Origin: Streptomyces sp. 1-11
Lineage (GTDB): Bacteria > Actinomycetota > Actinomycetes > Streptomycetales > Streptomycetaceae
Length of the DNA: 64,000 nucleotides
Direction: 5' to 3'
Assembly: GCF_007176755.1 (NCBI RefSeq)
Contig: NZ_BJTV01000003.1
Span: forward strand, 124,001 to 188,000
Under the pieces are notes generated by a model. That model did not search any database. It was not told the DNA's origin and saw nothing but the letters and a program-made list of their open reading frames with translations. Position 1 is the stretch's first letter. Each line of letters opens with the position of its first letter. Shown here piece by piece: positions 32,086 to 42,017 of this stretch. The translations under genes were made by a program, and so were the position numbers.

Positions 32086-34050
32086 GTGGCGAGCGTTCCG
32101 AATCAAGGTGGGGCCGGCGCGGGAGCGGCGCCGATGGTGGTGTGCGGCGACGACGGTCTCGCGCACCGGCTGGCCGCCGAACTGCGCACCGTCCACGGCG
32201 GGCAGGTCACCCTCGTGGTGCCGCCGAACGAGCGCCTGGCCCGGCCCCCGGTGGTCGGGCGGGCGCGTGCCGCCTCGGCCGCGCTGTTCGACCGGGTGGT
32301 CAGCGCCGCGGTGGGCCGGGCCGGGAACGGCGGCGGCGGTACGACGGCGGGGTCCGTCGGCGGCGTCGGCGTCGGCGGCACCGCCCAACGCGCCGACGGC
32401 GAGCGGGTGCTGGAGGCCTTCGACGTCACCGAGGCGGTGCTCGCCGAGGCCGGGGTGGAGCGGGCCGCCGCGCTGGCGCTCGTGTACGACGACGACGAGA
32501 CGAACATCCGGGCCGCGCTGACCGCCCGCCGGCTCAACCCACGTCTGCGGCTCGTGCTGCGGCTGTACAACCGGCGGCTGGGCCAGCACATCGAGGGACT
32601 GCTCGACCAGGCGGCGACCCTGGCCTCCGGCGAGGGACCGGACGGCGGGCCGGAGGCGTCCACGACCGTGCTGTCCGACGCCGACACCGCCGCGCCCGCA
32701 CTGGCGGCGGCCGCCGTCGCCGGCACCACCAGGGTCGTGCAGACCGAGGGTCTGCTGCTGCGCGCCGTGGAGCAGCCGCCCGGCCGGGACGGGCGGCTCG
32801 CCGAGCGGGGACTGTGCACCCTGGCGCTGCTGTCCGGCAACGGCGGCGGGTCCGCGCGGGCGGGCGGTGCGGGCGGAGGCGCCGGGGGCGAGGGGGCTCA
32901 CGGGAGCGGGCACGGCGTGGAACAGGAGCCCCGGCTGCTGCCGGACGACGACGAGGTGCGGCTCGCCCGCGGGCGGTCCGCCGTGGTGCTGGAGCAGGTG
33001 TCGGCCGCCGATGGCGCCGGGGCGGACGCGGCGGGGCGCGGCTCCGGGGCGGGCACGGGGGTCGGCGCCGAGGTCGTGCCCGCGCTCGCCTCCCTCTTCT
33101 CGCGGCGGCTGCGGTGGTCGCTGGCCGGTCTGGTGGCGTGTGTGGTCGCGCTCGCCGTCGCGCTGTGGGTGGTCACGGACATCCACCCGTTGCGGGCCTT
33201 CTACCTGACGCTGCTGGACCTGTTCGCCATCGACGATCCGGCGATCGGGCAGTCGCTCGGGCGGCAGATCCTCCAACTGCTGTCCGGGCTGGTCGGGTTG
33301 CTGCTCCTGCCGGTGCTGCTGGCCGCAGTGCTGGAGGGGCTCGGCACCTTCCGGACCGCGTCCGCGCTGCGCAAGCCGCCGCGCGGGCTCGGGGGGCATG
33401 TGGTGCTGCTGGGGCTCGGGAAGATCGGTACCCGGGTGCTGACCAGGCTGCGCGAGCTGGACATCCCGGTGGTGTGCGTCGAGGCCGATCCGGAGGCGCG
33501 GGGGCTGGCGACCGCGCGGCGGCTGCGGGTGCCGGTGGTACTGGGGGACGTCACGCAGGAGGGGGTGCTGGAGGCCGCCAAGATCCACCGTTCGTACGCG
33601 CTGCTCGCGGTGACCAGCGCGGACACGACGAACCTGGAGGCCGTGCTGTACGCGCGGTCGGTGCGGCCGGATCTGCGGGTGGTGCTGCGGCTGTACGACG
33701 ACGACTTCGCCACGGCGGTGTACCGGACGCTGCGGGTCGCGCATCCGCGTGCCTCGACGCGGAGCCGGAGCGTGTCGCACCTCGCGGCGCCGGCGTTCGC
33801 GGGGGCGATGCTGGGGCGGCAGGTGCTGGGGGCGCTGCCGGTGGAGCGGAGGGTGCTGCTGTTCGCCTCGGTGCCGGTGGCCGGGCATCCGGAGCTGGAG
33901 GGGCGGACGGTGGGGGCGGCGTTCCGGGCCGGGGCGTGGCGGGTGCTGGCGGTCGAGGGGCGGGTGGACGCGGGCGCGGACCACCTGCTGGGGGCCGGTG
34001 ACCGGGTCGTCGTCGCCGCTACTCGCCGGGGGCTGGCGGAGTTGGGGTGA
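32086..34050 (+). CDS. Two-RCK-domain membrane protein (TrkA-N / CASTOR-like)
   Basis: 654 residues, starting from a GTG. An N-terminal TrkA-N-like Rossmann domain (VVCGDDGLAHRLAAELRTVH) carries a Gly-rich insertion around 75-95. Two transmembrane helices (about 347-365 and 395-420) flank FYLTLLDLFAIDDPAIGQSL, and a second TrkA-N domain follows (HVVLLGLGKIGTRVLTRLRE, then GDVTQEGVL), with a TrkA-C-like end. The organisation is that of RCK-gated K+ channels, but no TVGYG filter is seen; the DPAIGQ segment resembles the CASTOR/POLLUX-like group. Ion selectivity is not predictable. Confidence 0.82.
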   Translation: MASVPNQGGAGAGAAPMVVCGDDGLAHRLAAELRTVHGGQVTLVVPPNERLARPPVVGRARAASAALFDRVVSAAVGRAGNGGGGTTAGSVGGVGVGGTAQRADGERVLEAFDVTEAVLAEAGVERAAALALVYDDDETNIRAALTARRLNPRLRLVLRLYNRRLGQHIEGLLDQAATLASGEGPDGGPEASTTVLSDADTAAPALAAAAVAGTTRVVQTEGLLLRAVEQPPGRDGRLAERGLCTLALLSGNGGGSARAGGAGGGAGGEGAHGSGHGVEQEPRLLPDDDEVRLARGRSAVVLEQVSAADGAGADAAGRGSGAGTGVGAEVVPALASLFSRRLRWSLAGLVACVVALAVALWVVTDIHPLRAFYLTLLDLFAIDDPAIGQSLGRQILQLLSGLVGLLLLPVLLAAVLEGLGTFRTASALRKPPRGLGGHVVLLGLGKIGTRVLTRLRELDIPVVCVEADPEARGLATARRLRVPVVLGDVTQEGVLEAAKIHRSYALLAVTSADTTNLEAVLYARSVRPDLRVVLRLYDDDFATAVYRTLRVAHPRASTRSRSVSHLAAPAFAGAMLGRQVLGALPVERRVLLFASVPVAGHPELEGRTVGAAFRAGAWRVLAVEGRVDAGADHLLGAGDRVVVAATRRGLAELG

Positions 34051-34145
34051 GCGCCCGGGGGGGGGCTGCGCCCCCTGGGCCACTGTCCTCGCCCGCCACA
34101 CCCACACCCACACCCGTCTCGGCCGGCCGGGAAGGGCCCGTGCGT

Positions 34146-34177
34146 GTCCGGGGCGGACGGGTGGGGCCGCCCCGGAC
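34146..34177. terminator. Hairpin between convergent genes
   Basis: GTCCGGGGCGG (34146-34156) pairs with CCGCCCCGGAC (34167-34177), loop 10 nt, between the RCK gene and the S9 peptidase gene; likely bidirectional. Confidence 0.75.
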
Positions 34178-34191
34178 CGCGGTGGATGGGA

Positions 34192-36012
34192 TCAGGCGTT
34201 GTTCAGGTGGCGGTCGGCGAAGTCCAGTTCCAGACGCACCTGCTTGATCCGTTCGTCGACGACCAGGGAGCCGTGGCCCGCGTCGTAGCGGTAGACCTCG
34301 TGCACCGTGCCGCGGCCCTCCAGGCGCTCGACGTAGTTGTCGATCTGCCGGATGGGGCAGCGGGGGTCGTTGACGCCCGCCGAGATGTACACCGGGGCCT
34401 TGACCTGGTCGACGTAGGTCAGCGGGGACGACGCCTCGAAGCGGTCCGGGACCTCCTCCGGGGTGCCGCCCAGCAGGGTGCGGTCCATGGCCTTCAGGGC
34501 TTCCATCTCGTCGTGGTACGCGGTGACGTAGTCCGCGACCGGCACTACCGCGATGCCCACCGCCCACGCCTCCGGCTGGGTGCCGAGGCCGAGGAGGGTG
34601 AGGTAGCCGCCCCAGGAGCCGCCGGTGAGGACCAGGCGGTCCGGGTCGGCGAGGCCGGAGGAGACCGCCCAGTCGCGCACGGCGGCCACGTCCTCCAGCT
34701 CGATCAGGCCGACCCGGTGCTTCAGGGCGTCCGTCCAGGCGCGGCCGTAGCCGGTGGAGCCCCGGTAGTTGACGCGGACCACGGCGTAGCCCCGGTCCAC
34801 CCAGGCGGCCGGGCCGGCGGCGAAGGCGTCGCTGTCGTGCCAGGTCGGGCCGCCGTGCAGGTCGAAGACCGTGGGCAGCGGGCCGGTCGCGCCCGCCGGC
34901 TTCTGGATCAGGGCGTGGATGCGGCCGCCGGGGCCCTCCACCCAGACGTCCTCCACCGGGACCGACGGCGGGCACTTCATGCCGGGCGGGTCCAGGACGA
35001 CGCGGCCGGAGGTGGAGCGCACCGCGGGCGGCTCGGCGGCCGACGACCACAGGTACTCCACGCTGCCGTCGGGCCGGGCCGTCGCCCCCGAGACCGAGCC
35101 GGGCGGGGTGGGGATGCGGGTCAGCTCACCGGCGGCCAGGTCGTAGCGGAACAGCTCGCTGCGGGCCTCGTGGCTGTGGACGACGAGCAGTGCGGTGCCG
35201 TCCGGGTACCACTCGGCGCTCACGTCGCCGGGCAGGTCGAGGGCGAGGTCCGTCTCGGCGCCCGTGGCCACGTCCCACACCAGCGGCTCCCAGCGGCCCC
35301 GGCGCTGGTGGCCGATGAGCAGCCGGGTGTCGCCGTCCACGGGGGCGAAGCCCAGCACCTCCAGGCCCAGTTCCCGGGTGCCGCCCTCGGTGTCGTCCAG
35401 CTCGGCGACCGTGGTGCCGTCCGGGCGCAGCACGCGCAGGGCCGCGTGCATCGCGTCGCCGTGCTCGGTGTGCTCGACGGCGATCAGGGCGCCGTCGTGG
35501 GAGAGGTCGCCGACGCCGGCCGACTCGCGGTGGCGGTAGATCTCCACCGGGTCCCGGCCCTCGCGGGCGAGGTGGATGGTCGTGCCCTCGTCGTCGGTCG
35601 AGCGGCCGACCACCGCCGTACGGCCGTCCCTGGCCAGGGCCAGGCCGGCCGGATAGGAGGGCTTCAGGCCGGGGACGGCGGCCTCGTCCGCGCCGCCCGT
35701 GAACGGCTGGCGGCGCCAGACGCCGAACTCGTCGCCGTCCTTGTCGTCGAACCACCAGATCCACGCGCCGTCCGGGGACAACACGCCGTCCGTCGTGCCG
35801 TTCGGCCGGTCCGTGGCCTGCCGCTGCCCGCCCGTCGCCCGGTCCCAGGCGTACAGCTCGTACGTGCCCGTCGCGTTCGACACGAACAGGGAGCGGTCCG
35901 GCGCGTCCTCGGCCCAGTCGGGCAGCGAGACCCGCGGCGCCCGGAAGCGCTTCTCCCAGTCCGGCATGTCCGGTGTGTCCGGCGTCCTGCTCTCACTCTT
36001 CGCCCCAGTCAT
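34192..36012 (-). CDS. S9-family prolyl oligopeptidase-like serine peptidase
   Basis: 606 residues, cytosolic. The N-terminal ~370 residues form a beta-propeller-like region (WDRATGGQRQATDRPNG, DGVLSPDGAWIWWF); the C-terminal alpha/beta-hydrolase holds GGSWGGY (nucleophile Ser near 480), the Asp in GVNDPRCP and the His in DAGHGSLV. It cleaves short peptides, often acyl-aminoacyl or after Pro. The start is the ATG of MTGAKSES at 36012; CACTAT lies 6 nt upstream, a leaderless signature. Confidence 0.9.
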   Translation of the reverse strand: MTGAKSESRTPDTPDMPDWEKRFRAPRVSLPDWAEDAPDRSLFVSNATGTYELYAWDRATGGQRQATDRPNGTTDGVLSPDGAWIWWFDDKDGDEFGVWRRQPFTGGADEAAVPGLKPSYPAGLALARDGRTAVVGRSTDDEGTTIHLAREGRDPVEIYRHRESAGVGDLSHDGALIAVEHTEHGDAMHAALRVLRPDGTTVAELDDTEGGTRELGLEVLGFAPVDGDTRLLIGHQRRGRWEPLVWDVATGAETDLALDLPGDVSAEWYPDGTALLVVHSHEARSELFRYDLAAGELTRIPTPPGSVSGATARPDGSVEYLWSSAAEPPAVRSTSGRVVLDPPGMKCPPSVPVEDVWVEGPGGRIHALIQKPAGATGPLPTVFDLHGGPTWHDSDAFAAGPAAWVDRGYAVVRVNYRGSTGYGRAWTDALKHRVGLIELEDVAAVRDWAVSSGLADPDRLVLTGGSWGGYLTLLGLGTQPEAWAVGIAVVPVADYVTAYHDEMEALKAMDRTLLGGTPEEVPDRFEASSPLTYVDQVKAPVYISAGVNDPRCPIRQIDNYVERLEGRGTVHEVYRYDAGHGSLVVDERIKQVRLELDFADRHLNNA

Positions 36013-36225
36013 GCGCCCATAGTGCCTGGTCCCACCGGCAGTCCGCTGGCGGTGCCCCCAGCCTGTGGACAACTTCCCGATCACACCCGCCGTGCCCGCG
36101 CGACGGGCGCGTGTCCGGCCGCACGTCCGGGCGGGCGCACCGGCACGCCCGCGCGGGTCGGTCGGCGCGCGCGCGTGGCCGACCCCGGGGCGGGGCCGCC
36201 GCACCGGAGCCGTACCGTTGAGGGC

Positions 36226-37062
36226 GTGTACCGGTTTCTGCTGACTCCCCGCTGGTGGGGCATCAACGTCTTCGTGCTGCTCGCCATCCCGTTCTGCGTG
36301 TTCATGGGGTCCTGGCAGCTCAGCCGGTTCGAGGGGCGGGTGCAGGACCACCGCGCCGCGACCGAGCAGGCCGCGTCGGACGGGCACGGGACGGCCCGGC
36401 CCCTGGACACGATGCTGCCCGTCGACAAGAGCACCTCGGGACGGCGGGTCACCGCGAGCGGCCGGTACGGCAGGCAGCTCCTGGTGCCCGGGCGGGAGCT
36501 GGACGGCAAAAACGGCTTCTACGTGCTGACGCTGCTGCGCACCGACGCCGGCCGGTCCCTGCCCGTGGTGCGGGGCTGGCTGCCGGGCGCGGCGGACGCG
36601 GGCAAGGCGCCCGCCGCGCCGTCCGGCGAGGTCACCGTGACCGGCGCGCTGCAGGCCTCCGAGACGCCGGGCGACAACGGCGCCGGCGCCCAGGGCGGTC
36701 TGCCCGCCGGGCAGACCGCGGCGATCAGCTCGGCCACGCTAGTGAACCTCGTGCCGGACCGCCTCTACGACGCCTGGGTCACCCTCGACCGGGCGGACGC
36801 GGGGATGAAGGCCGTGCCCGCGACCGCGCCCGAGGGCACCGGCCTGGATCTGAAGGCCTTCCAGAACCTCGGTTACACCGGCGAGTGGTTCGTCTTCGCG
36901 GGCTTCGTGGTCTTCATGTGGTTCCGGCTGCTGCGCCGCGAGGTGGAGTTCCAGCGGGACGCGGCGCTCGGTCTGGTGCCGGACCAGGAGCAGGAACAGG
37001 ACGGGGAGCGGGAGCGGGAGGGCGAGGAGCAGGGGAACCCCTCCGCTCCCACCGCCGTCTGA
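36226..37062 (+). CDS. SURF1-family cytochrome oxidase assembly protein
   Basis: 278 residues with two transmembrane helices (about 12-30 and 225-245) and the SURF1 periplasmic core: FCVFMGSWQLSRFEGR, GRYGRQLLVPGRELDGKNGF, LPVVRGWLPG, and FQNLGYTGEWFVFAGFV at the second helix. It helps heme insertion into the aa3 oxidase. The C-terminal tail is very rich in Glu/Gln/Asp/Arg (EQEQDGEREREGEEQG). The start is the GTG encoding MYRFLLTPRWWG; TACCGT precedes it by 7 nt. Confidence 0.9.
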   Translation: MYRFLLTPRWWGINVFVLLAIPFCVFMGSWQLSRFEGRVQDHRAATEQAASDGHGTARPLDTMLPVDKSTSGRRVTASGRYGRQLLVPGRELDGKNGFYVLTLLRTDAGRSLPVVRGWLPGAADAGKAPAAPSGEVTVTGALQASETPGDNGAGAQGGLPAGQTAAISSATLVNLVPDRLYDAWVTLDRADAGMKAVPATAPEGTGLDLKAFQNLGYTGEWFVFAGFVVFMWFRLLRREVEFQRDAALGLVPDQEQEQDGEREREGEEQGNPSAPTAV

Positions 37063-37090
37063 CCCGCCTCACCCCGCGGTAGCGGCCGGT

Positions 37091-37123
37091 CCGGTCGCCG
37101 TCCGGGGTCCGGACGGCGACCGG
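37091..37123. terminator. 15-bp perfect hairpin between convergent genes
   Basis: CCGGTCGCCGTCCGG (37091-37105) and its complement (37109-37123) with a 3-nt loop lie between SURF1 and the membrane partner of the sigma factor; bidirectional. Confidence 0.88.
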
Positions 37124-37129
37124 CGAGGG

Positions 37130-38485
37130 CTACGACGCCGCCAGCACCCCGGTGTAGTACACGGTGCCCGCGCACGCGTCGGGCACCGTCGCGGACGCCG
37201 ACGGGGATCCCGTCTCGCCGGTGTAGCCGACGACGACGCTGCCGTCCGCCGTGCCCTCCTCGGTGAGGAGCTGGGTGGTGGTGCCCGACGTGCCGCCGGT
37301 TTCCGTGCCGCCGCCGACGCTCGCGGACTGCGAGGGCGTCGGGTCGGGCGAGGGGTCGCCGCCGTCGGTGCCGCCGGTGGTGGGGGTGCCGCCGCCGGCG
37401 GCGGGACAGGTCTCGGAGGGCACGAAGGCGAACCGCTCCTCGTAGGCGCCGCCGGGCTGCAGGACCAGCTTGGCGACCTCGAGCGAGGGATCGGGCAGCG
37501 CGGCCGCCGCGTCCCCGGCCACATGCCGGACGGCGCTGACCTTGGCCGGGTCCGCCGCGCCCTGCGCCACCGCGCTGACCACGACCCCGCCGGTCACGGT
37601 GCAGGCGGTGCCGGAGGTGTTGGTGACGCGGAAGGTGCCGTAGACGACGCCCGTCGAGTCGGGGCCGTCGGCGCCGCCGGTGACGGAGCCCAGCTGGACC
37701 GCGGTGCACAGCGCGGCGCCCGAGGCCGAGGGCGCGGACGAACCGGTGCCGCCGGACGAGCCGTTGCCGCCGCCGGTGCCGCCCTGCTCACCGGTCTTGC
37801 CCTTGTCCTTGTCCCGCTCTGGGGTGCTGCTGTGGGAGCCGCCGGTGCCGCCGGTGCCGGCCTGCGGGTCCTTTCCCTGGCTCGCGCCGCCCTGCGCCTC
37901 GGAGGACTGCCCGGCCATGGCGGTGTTGGGGTCGGTGCCGCCGGCGTTCGAGACGTGCACGAGGGCGGGGACGGCGGTGCCGATGAACAGGGCCGCGGCG
38001 GCCATGCCGACGGCGGCCTGGCGCTTGCGGGCGCGGCGGGCCGGCACCGCCCGGCGCAGGTGGTCGAGGGTGCCGGTGCGCGGTTCGAGGCCGTCGACCG
38101 CCGAATGCAGCAGGCTGCGCAGGAGCTCGTCCGAGCCGGGCCCTCCGAGCCCGTCGAGGCCCGTGCCGGGCGCCTGGGAGCCCTTTTCGTCGGGGCCGTG
38201 GTTCACAGTTCTGTTCCCAGCGTGCGATTTCAGGTGCTCTTGCCCCTGCCCCTGCGCCGGCTCGCGCCGGGCGGGGGCTTCATGGGGCTCGTCGGAGAGG
38301 TCCTCGGGCGAGGCGTTCACGTCCGACGGGTCCTCGGGCGACGGGTTCTCGCCCGAGGAGGTCTCGTGCGAGGAGGTCTCGCCCGAGGAAGTCCCGTGCG
38401 AGACGTTCTCGGGCGCGACGTTCTCGGGCGCGACGTTCTTCTCGTGCGGGACGTCCTCGTCGCCGCGCTCGGTGTGCTCGCTCAT
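37130..38485 (-). CDS. Membrane protein coupled to a SigE-type sigma factor (putative anti-sigma factor)
   Basis: 451 residues. The cytoplasmic N-terminus (~170) begins with degenerate acidic repeats (ENVAPENVSH, GETSSHETSSGE) and holds a helix-rich segment DELLRSLLHSAVDGLEPRTG, then LRRAVPARRARKR. One transmembrane helix (about 165-185) precedes a Gly/Ser/Thr-rich linker and a beta-rich extracytoplasmic domain with several Cys. The ATG overlaps the sigma gene stop (ATGA), the usual sign of a sigma/anti-sigma pair; no zinc-binding anti-sigma motif is visible, so the role is inferred from context. Confidence 0.75.
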   Translation of the reverse strand: MSEHTERGDEDVPHEKNVAPENVAPENVSHGTSSGETSSHETSSGENPSPEDPSDVNASPEDLSDEPHEAPARREPAQGQGQEHLKSHAGNRTVNHGPDEKGSQAPGTGLDGLGGPGSDELLRSLLHSAVDGLEPRTGTLDHLRRAVPARRARKRQAAVGMAAAALFIGTAVPALVHVSNAGGTDPNTAMAGQSSEAQGGASQGKDPQAGTGGTGGSHSSTPERDKDKGKTGEQGGTGGGNGSSGGTGSSAPSASGAALCTAVQLGSVTGGADGPDSTGVVYGTFRVTNTSGTACTVTGGVVVSAVAQGAADPAKVSAVRHVAGDAAAALPDPSLEVAKLVLQPGGAYEERFAFVPSETCPAAGGGTPTTGGTDGGDPSPDPTPSQSASVGGGTETGGTSGTTTQLLTEEGTADGSVVVGYTGETGSPSASATVPDACAGTVYYTGVLAAS

Positions 38486-39174
38486 ACCGGCGTCTCCATG
38501 GCCACCCGCAGGGCGGCGATGCCCCGGGAGCCGTACGCCTTCACCGAGCCCAGCGATATCCCGAGCGTCTCGGCGACCTGGGCCTCCGTCATGTCCGCGA
38601 AGTAGCGCAGCACCAGGACCTCGCGCTGGCGGCGCTGCAGGCCCTTCATCGCCTTGATGAGTTCGCGCCGCTCGAGCTGGTCGTAGGCGCCCTCCTCCGC
38701 GCTCGCCATGTCCGGCATCGGCTTGGAGAGCAGCTTCAGGCCGAGGATGCGGCGGCGCAGGGCGGAGCGGGACAGGTTGACGACCGTCTGGCGCAGGTAG
38801 GCCAAGGTCTTCTCGGGGTCGCGGACGCGTTTGCGCGCCGAGTGGACGCGGATGAAGGCCTCCTGGACGACGTCCTCGCAGGAGGCGGTGTCGTCGAGGA
38901 GCAGCGCGGCGAGTCCGAGCAGCGAACGGTAGTGCGCGCGGTAGGTCTCGGTGAGGTGGTCGACGGTGGTGCCGGCGGCCGCCGCGTCCGCGGCCGGCTC
39001 GGCGGCCGCGGTCTCGTCGGAACCGTCACGCTGGCTGGGGATGCGGGTGGGCCGCGCTGCAGGCATGGGCGCGATCACCGGCATGCCGCCGGGCATGCGC
39101 GGCCGGAGCGCCGCACGGGGCGGCCTGAGGGCCGCTGTACCGCGGGCCGCACTGAGTTCGAGTACCTCTGCCAC
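38482..39174 (-). CDS. RNA polymerase ECF sigma factor, SigE family
   Basis: 230 residues. After a ~70-residue Ala/Arg/Pro-rich N-terminal extension, region 2 starts near YRAHYRSLLGLAALLLDDTA, then EDVVQEAFIRVHSARKRV and LAYLRQTVVNLSRSALRRR. Region 4 contains LQRRQREVLVLRYFADMTEA and VAETLGISLGSVKAYGSRGI, with the HTH that reads the -35. It closely matches SigE-family 50-type ECF factors of Streptomyces. Coupled to the downstream membrane protein by a 4-bp overlap. Confidence 0.9.
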   Translation of the reverse strand: MAEVLELSAARGTAALRPPRAALRPRMPGGMPVIAPMPAARPTRIPSQRDGSDETAAAEPAADAAAAGTTVDHLTETYRAHYRSLLGLAALLLDDTASCEDVVQEAFIRVHSARKRVRDPEKTLAYLRQTVVNLSRSALRRRILGLKLLSKPMPDMASAEEGAYDQLERRELIKAMKGLQRRQREVLVLRYFADMTEAQVAETLGISLGSVKAYGSRGIAALRVAMETPV

Positions 39175-39495
39175 GCCTGTTGGACACGCTTCCCCCCGGG
39201 AGGGTTGTACGTGCCGGGCGTCACATGTGCGACTACCGGCGGTTCCTCAACTGCCGTCATGCGTCCCGCTCTTCCCTTATGTCCCATTTGAACGGGCGTC
39301 CCCCACGCCCGGGATCACGGCGTCCCCACGCCGGGATCCTCACGCTCCGCCTCGCAAGGGTCAATGCAAAGACGCTCCCCGCCCTCCGCAGGGTTGCGGG
39401 GGACGGGGAGAAAATCCTCTGACGCCGGGAAGCGCGGATCAAGTGGTTTGGACCAGGTTCCCGGCCACGCTGCTTACATGAATACTACAAATGCT
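39175..39495. other. Intergenic region between sigma operon and asd
   Basis: 321 bp with no gene. CCCCGCCCTCCGCAGGG-like and GGGGGACGGGGAG sequences (39377-39412) can form an imperfect hairpin. An AT-rich patch (39478-39500) surrounds the asd stop codon. Confidence 0.5.
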
Positions 39496-40569
39496 CTAAC
39501 TACGGGTGGCTGTCTGCCCCGTGAGCTCCGCCGCCAGCAGCTCGGCGATCTGAGCGGTGTTCAGCGCGGCGCCCTTGCGCAGGTTGTCGCCGCAGACGAA
39601 GAGCTCCAGCGCGGTCGGGTCGTCCAGCGCGCGCCGCACCCGCCCCACCCAGGTGGGATCGGTGCCCACCACGTCGGCGGGGGTGGGGAACTCACCGGCG
39701 GCCGGGTCGTCGCACAGCACCACGCCGGGTGCGGTGGCGAGGATCTCGCGGGCGCCGTCGACGGTCACCTCGCCCTGGAAGCGGGCGTGCACGGTGAGGG
39801 AGTGCGTGGTGATCACCGGCACCCGTACACAGGTGACGGCGACCGGCAGCGCGGGCAGTCCGAGGATCTTGCGGGACTCGTCCCGCACCTTCATCTCCTC
39901 CGAGGACCAGCCGTCCTCCCGCAGCGACCCGGCCCACGGGACGACGTTGAGCGCGACCGGCTCCGGGAACGGCCCGGTGTCGTCCCCGACGGCCCGCCGC
40001 ACGTCACCGGGCTTGGTGCCCAGCTCGGTCCCGGCGACCAGGGAGAGCTGGGCGCGCAGGGTGTCCACCCCGGCGCGGCCGGCGCCGCTCACCGCCTGGT
40101 ACGACGACACCACCAGCTCGCGCAGCCCGAACTCGGCGTGCAGCGCGCCCAGGGCGACGATCATCGACAGAGTGGTGCAGTTGGGGTTGGCCACGATGCC
40201 GCGCGGCCGGTTGCGCACCGCGTGCGCGTTGACCTCGGGCACGACGAGCGGCACGTCGGGGTCCATCCGGAAGGCGCCGGAGTTGTCGACGACCAGCGCG
40301 CCGCGCGCGGCGGCGAGCGGCGCCCACTCGGCGGCGACCTCGTCGGGCACGTCGAACATCGCGACGTCGACGCCGGTGAAGGCGTCCTCCGACAGGGCCG
40401 TCACCTCGATCTCCTCCCCGCGCACGGCCAGCTTGCGGCCGGCCGAGCGCGCGGAGGCGATCAGACGGATCTCGCCCCAGACGTCCGCGCGCTGGGACAG
40501 GATCTGGAGCATGACCGCGCCGACGGCTCCGGTCGCCCCCACGACCGCGAGCGTCGGCTTGGCGGTCAT
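39496..40569 (-). CDS. asd: Aspartate-semialdehyde dehydrogenase
   Basis: 357 residues: NADP-binding [16 protein letters not shown] at the N-terminus, active-site Cys in [17 protein letters not shown] (near 131), substrate-binding [10 protein letters not shown] and the His in [12 protein letters not shown]. It reduces beta-aspartyl phosphate on the way to lysine (and thus diaminopimelate for peptidoglycan), threonine and methionine. The ATG overlaps the lysC stop (ATGA), so the two first steps of the pathway are coupled. Confidence 0.96.
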   Translation of the reverse strand: MTAKPTLAVVGATGAVGAVMLQILSQRADVWGEIRLIASARSAGRKLAVRGEEIEVTALSEDAFTGVDVAMFDVPDEVAAEWAPLAAARGALVVDNSGAFRMDPDVPLVVPEVNAHAVRNRPRGIVANPNCTTLSMIVALGALHAEFGLRELVVSSYQAVSGAGRAGVDTLRAQLSLVAGTELGTKPGDVRRAVGDDTGPFPEPVALNVVPWAGSLREDGWSSEEMKVRDESRKILGLPALPVAVTCVRVPVITTHSLTVHARFQGEVTVDGAREILATAPGVVLCDDPAAGEFPTPADVVGTDPTWVGRVRRALDDPTALELFVCGDNLRKGAALNTAQIAELLAAELTGQTATRS

Positions 40570-41087
40570 CGGCCGGTGCCCCCGTAGACGACGGCCTCGT
40601 CGGTGTCGGAGTCGAGCCCGAAGGCGGTGTGGACGGCGCGGACGGCCTCCGGCACGTCGTCCTTGCGGGTGACGACCGAGATGCGGATCTCGGAGGTCGA
40701 GATCAGCTCGATGTTCACGCCCGCGTCGCTGAGCGCCTCGAAGAACGAGGCGGTGACGCCCGGGTTGGTCTTCATGCCGGCGCCGACCAGGGAGATCTTG
40801 CCGATCTGGTCGTCGTAGCGCAGGGAGTCGAAGCCGATGCCGCCCTTGTTGCGCTCCAGGGCGTCGATGGCCTTGCGGCCCTCGGTCTTCGGCAGGGTGA
40901 AGGAGATGTCCGTCAGGCCGGTGGACGCGGCGGACACGTTCTGCACGACCATGTCGATGTTGATCTGGGCGTCGGCGATGGTCCGGAAGATCGCGGCGGC
41001 CTCGCCCGGCTTGTCCGGGACGCCGACGACCGTGATCTTGGCCTCGGAGGTGTCGTGCGCGACGCCCGAGATGATGGCCTGCTCCAC
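40566..41087 (-). CDS. Aspartate kinase beta subunit (internal start within lysC)
   Basis: Minus-strand AAGGGGAGAA (about 41093-41102) lies 5-7 nt before an in-frame GTG that opens [17 protein letters not shown] and both ACT domains, 173 residues. In actinobacterial aspartokinases a nested beta subunit forms an alpha2beta2 enzyme, so this is probably a second product of the same gene. Confidence 0.65.
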   Translation of the reverse strand: MEQAIISGVAHDTSEAKITVVGVPDKPGEAAAIFRTIADAQINIDMVVQNVSAASTGLTDISFTLPKTEGRKAIDALERNKGGIGFDSLRYDDQIGKISLVGAGMKTNPGVTASFFEALSDAGVNIELISTSEIRISVVTRKDDVPEAVRAVHTAFGLDSDTDEAVVYGGTGR

Positions 41088-41858
41088 CTTCTTCTCCCCT
41101 TGCTGCTGTGTCTTCGGCACCACTGGCTCGCTGCTGACCCACGTGCCCTGCAGCCCGCTGAACGAGGAACGGACGTGGATCGGGATGTTGTAGCGGCGGG
41201 CGTATTCCACACAGCGGTGGAGCAGCACCTTGGAACCGGAGGCCGCGAGTTCCAGCATGTCCTCGAAGGAGATCCAGTCGATCTTCTTCGCCTTCTTCAC
41301 CACGCGCGGGTCGGCGGTGAACACGCCGTCGACGTCGGTGTAGATCTCGCACACCTCGGCGTCGAGAGCGGCCGCCAGGGCCACCGCCGTGGTGTCGGAC
41401 CCGCCGCGGCCGAGCGTGGTGATGTCCTTCTTGTCCTGGCTGACGCCCTGGAACCCGGCGACGATGGCGATGTTGCCCTCGTCCAGCGCGGTGCGGATGC
41501 GCCCCGGCGTGACGTCGATGATCCGGGCTTTGTTGTGGACCGAGTCGGTGATGACGCCTGCCTGGCTGCCGGTGAACGACTGGGCCTCGTGCCCCAGGTT
41601 CTTGATCGCCATGGCCAGCAGCGCCATGGAGATGCGCTCGCCGGCGGTCAGCAGCATGTCGAACTCCCGGCCGGCAGGCATCGGCGAAACCTGCTCGGCG
41701 AGATCGATCAGCTCGTCCGTCGTGTCGCCCATCGCGGAAACGACGACAACCACCTGGTTGCCGTTCTTCTTCGCTTCCACGATCCGCTTGGCGACGCGCT
41801 TGATGCCTTCGGCATCGGCTACGGAGGAGCCTCCGTACTTCTGCACGACAAGGCCCAC
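40566..41858 (-). CDS. lysC: Aspartate kinase
   Basis: 430 residues from a GTG ([20 protein letters not shown]). Kinase domain with KYGGSSV (residues 5-11) and [19 protein letters not shown]; two C-terminal ACT domains ([20 protein letters not shown] and [20 protein letters not shown]) that bind feedback inhibitors Lys/Thr. It catalyses aspartate phosphorylation. A well-placed internal ribosome-binding site and GTG at 41087 would produce the ACT-only beta subunit, as in Corynebacterium and Bacillus. asd follows with a 4-bp overlap. Confidence 0.96.
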   Translation of the reverse strand: MGLVVQKYGGSSVADAEGIKRVAKRIVEAKKNGNQVVVVVSAMGDTTDELIDLAEQVSPMPAGREFDMLLTAGERISMALLAMAIKNLGHEAQSFTGSQAGVITDSVHNKARIIDVTPGRIRTALDEGNIAIVAGFQGVSQDKKDITTLGRGGSDTTAVALAAALDAEVCEIYTDVDGVFTADPRVVKKAKKIDWISFEDMLELAASGSKVLLHRCVEYARRYNIPIHVRSSFSGLQGTWVSSEPVVPKTQQQGEKKVEQAIISGVAHDTSEAKITVVGVPDKPGEAAAIFRTIADAQINIDMVVQNVSAASTGLTDISFTLPKTEGRKAIDALERNKGGIGFDSLRYDDQIGKISLVGAGMKTNPGVTASFFEALSDAGVNIELISTSEIRISVVTRKDDVPEAVRAVHTAFGLDSDTDEAVVYGGTGR

Positions 41859-42017
41859 GTGCGCTCCTCGCTCGGTTCGTTTGTGTCGGCTCAGTTTACC
41901 GAGCGTCCGTTTTCCGCCCCCCTGCTCCCGCATGGTGAGACACCGGACGCCCGCAACCGGCACCTGCCCAGCCCCCGGCGGAGCACGCGCAAAGTGCCCC
42001 GCGTCACAGCGCGGCGG

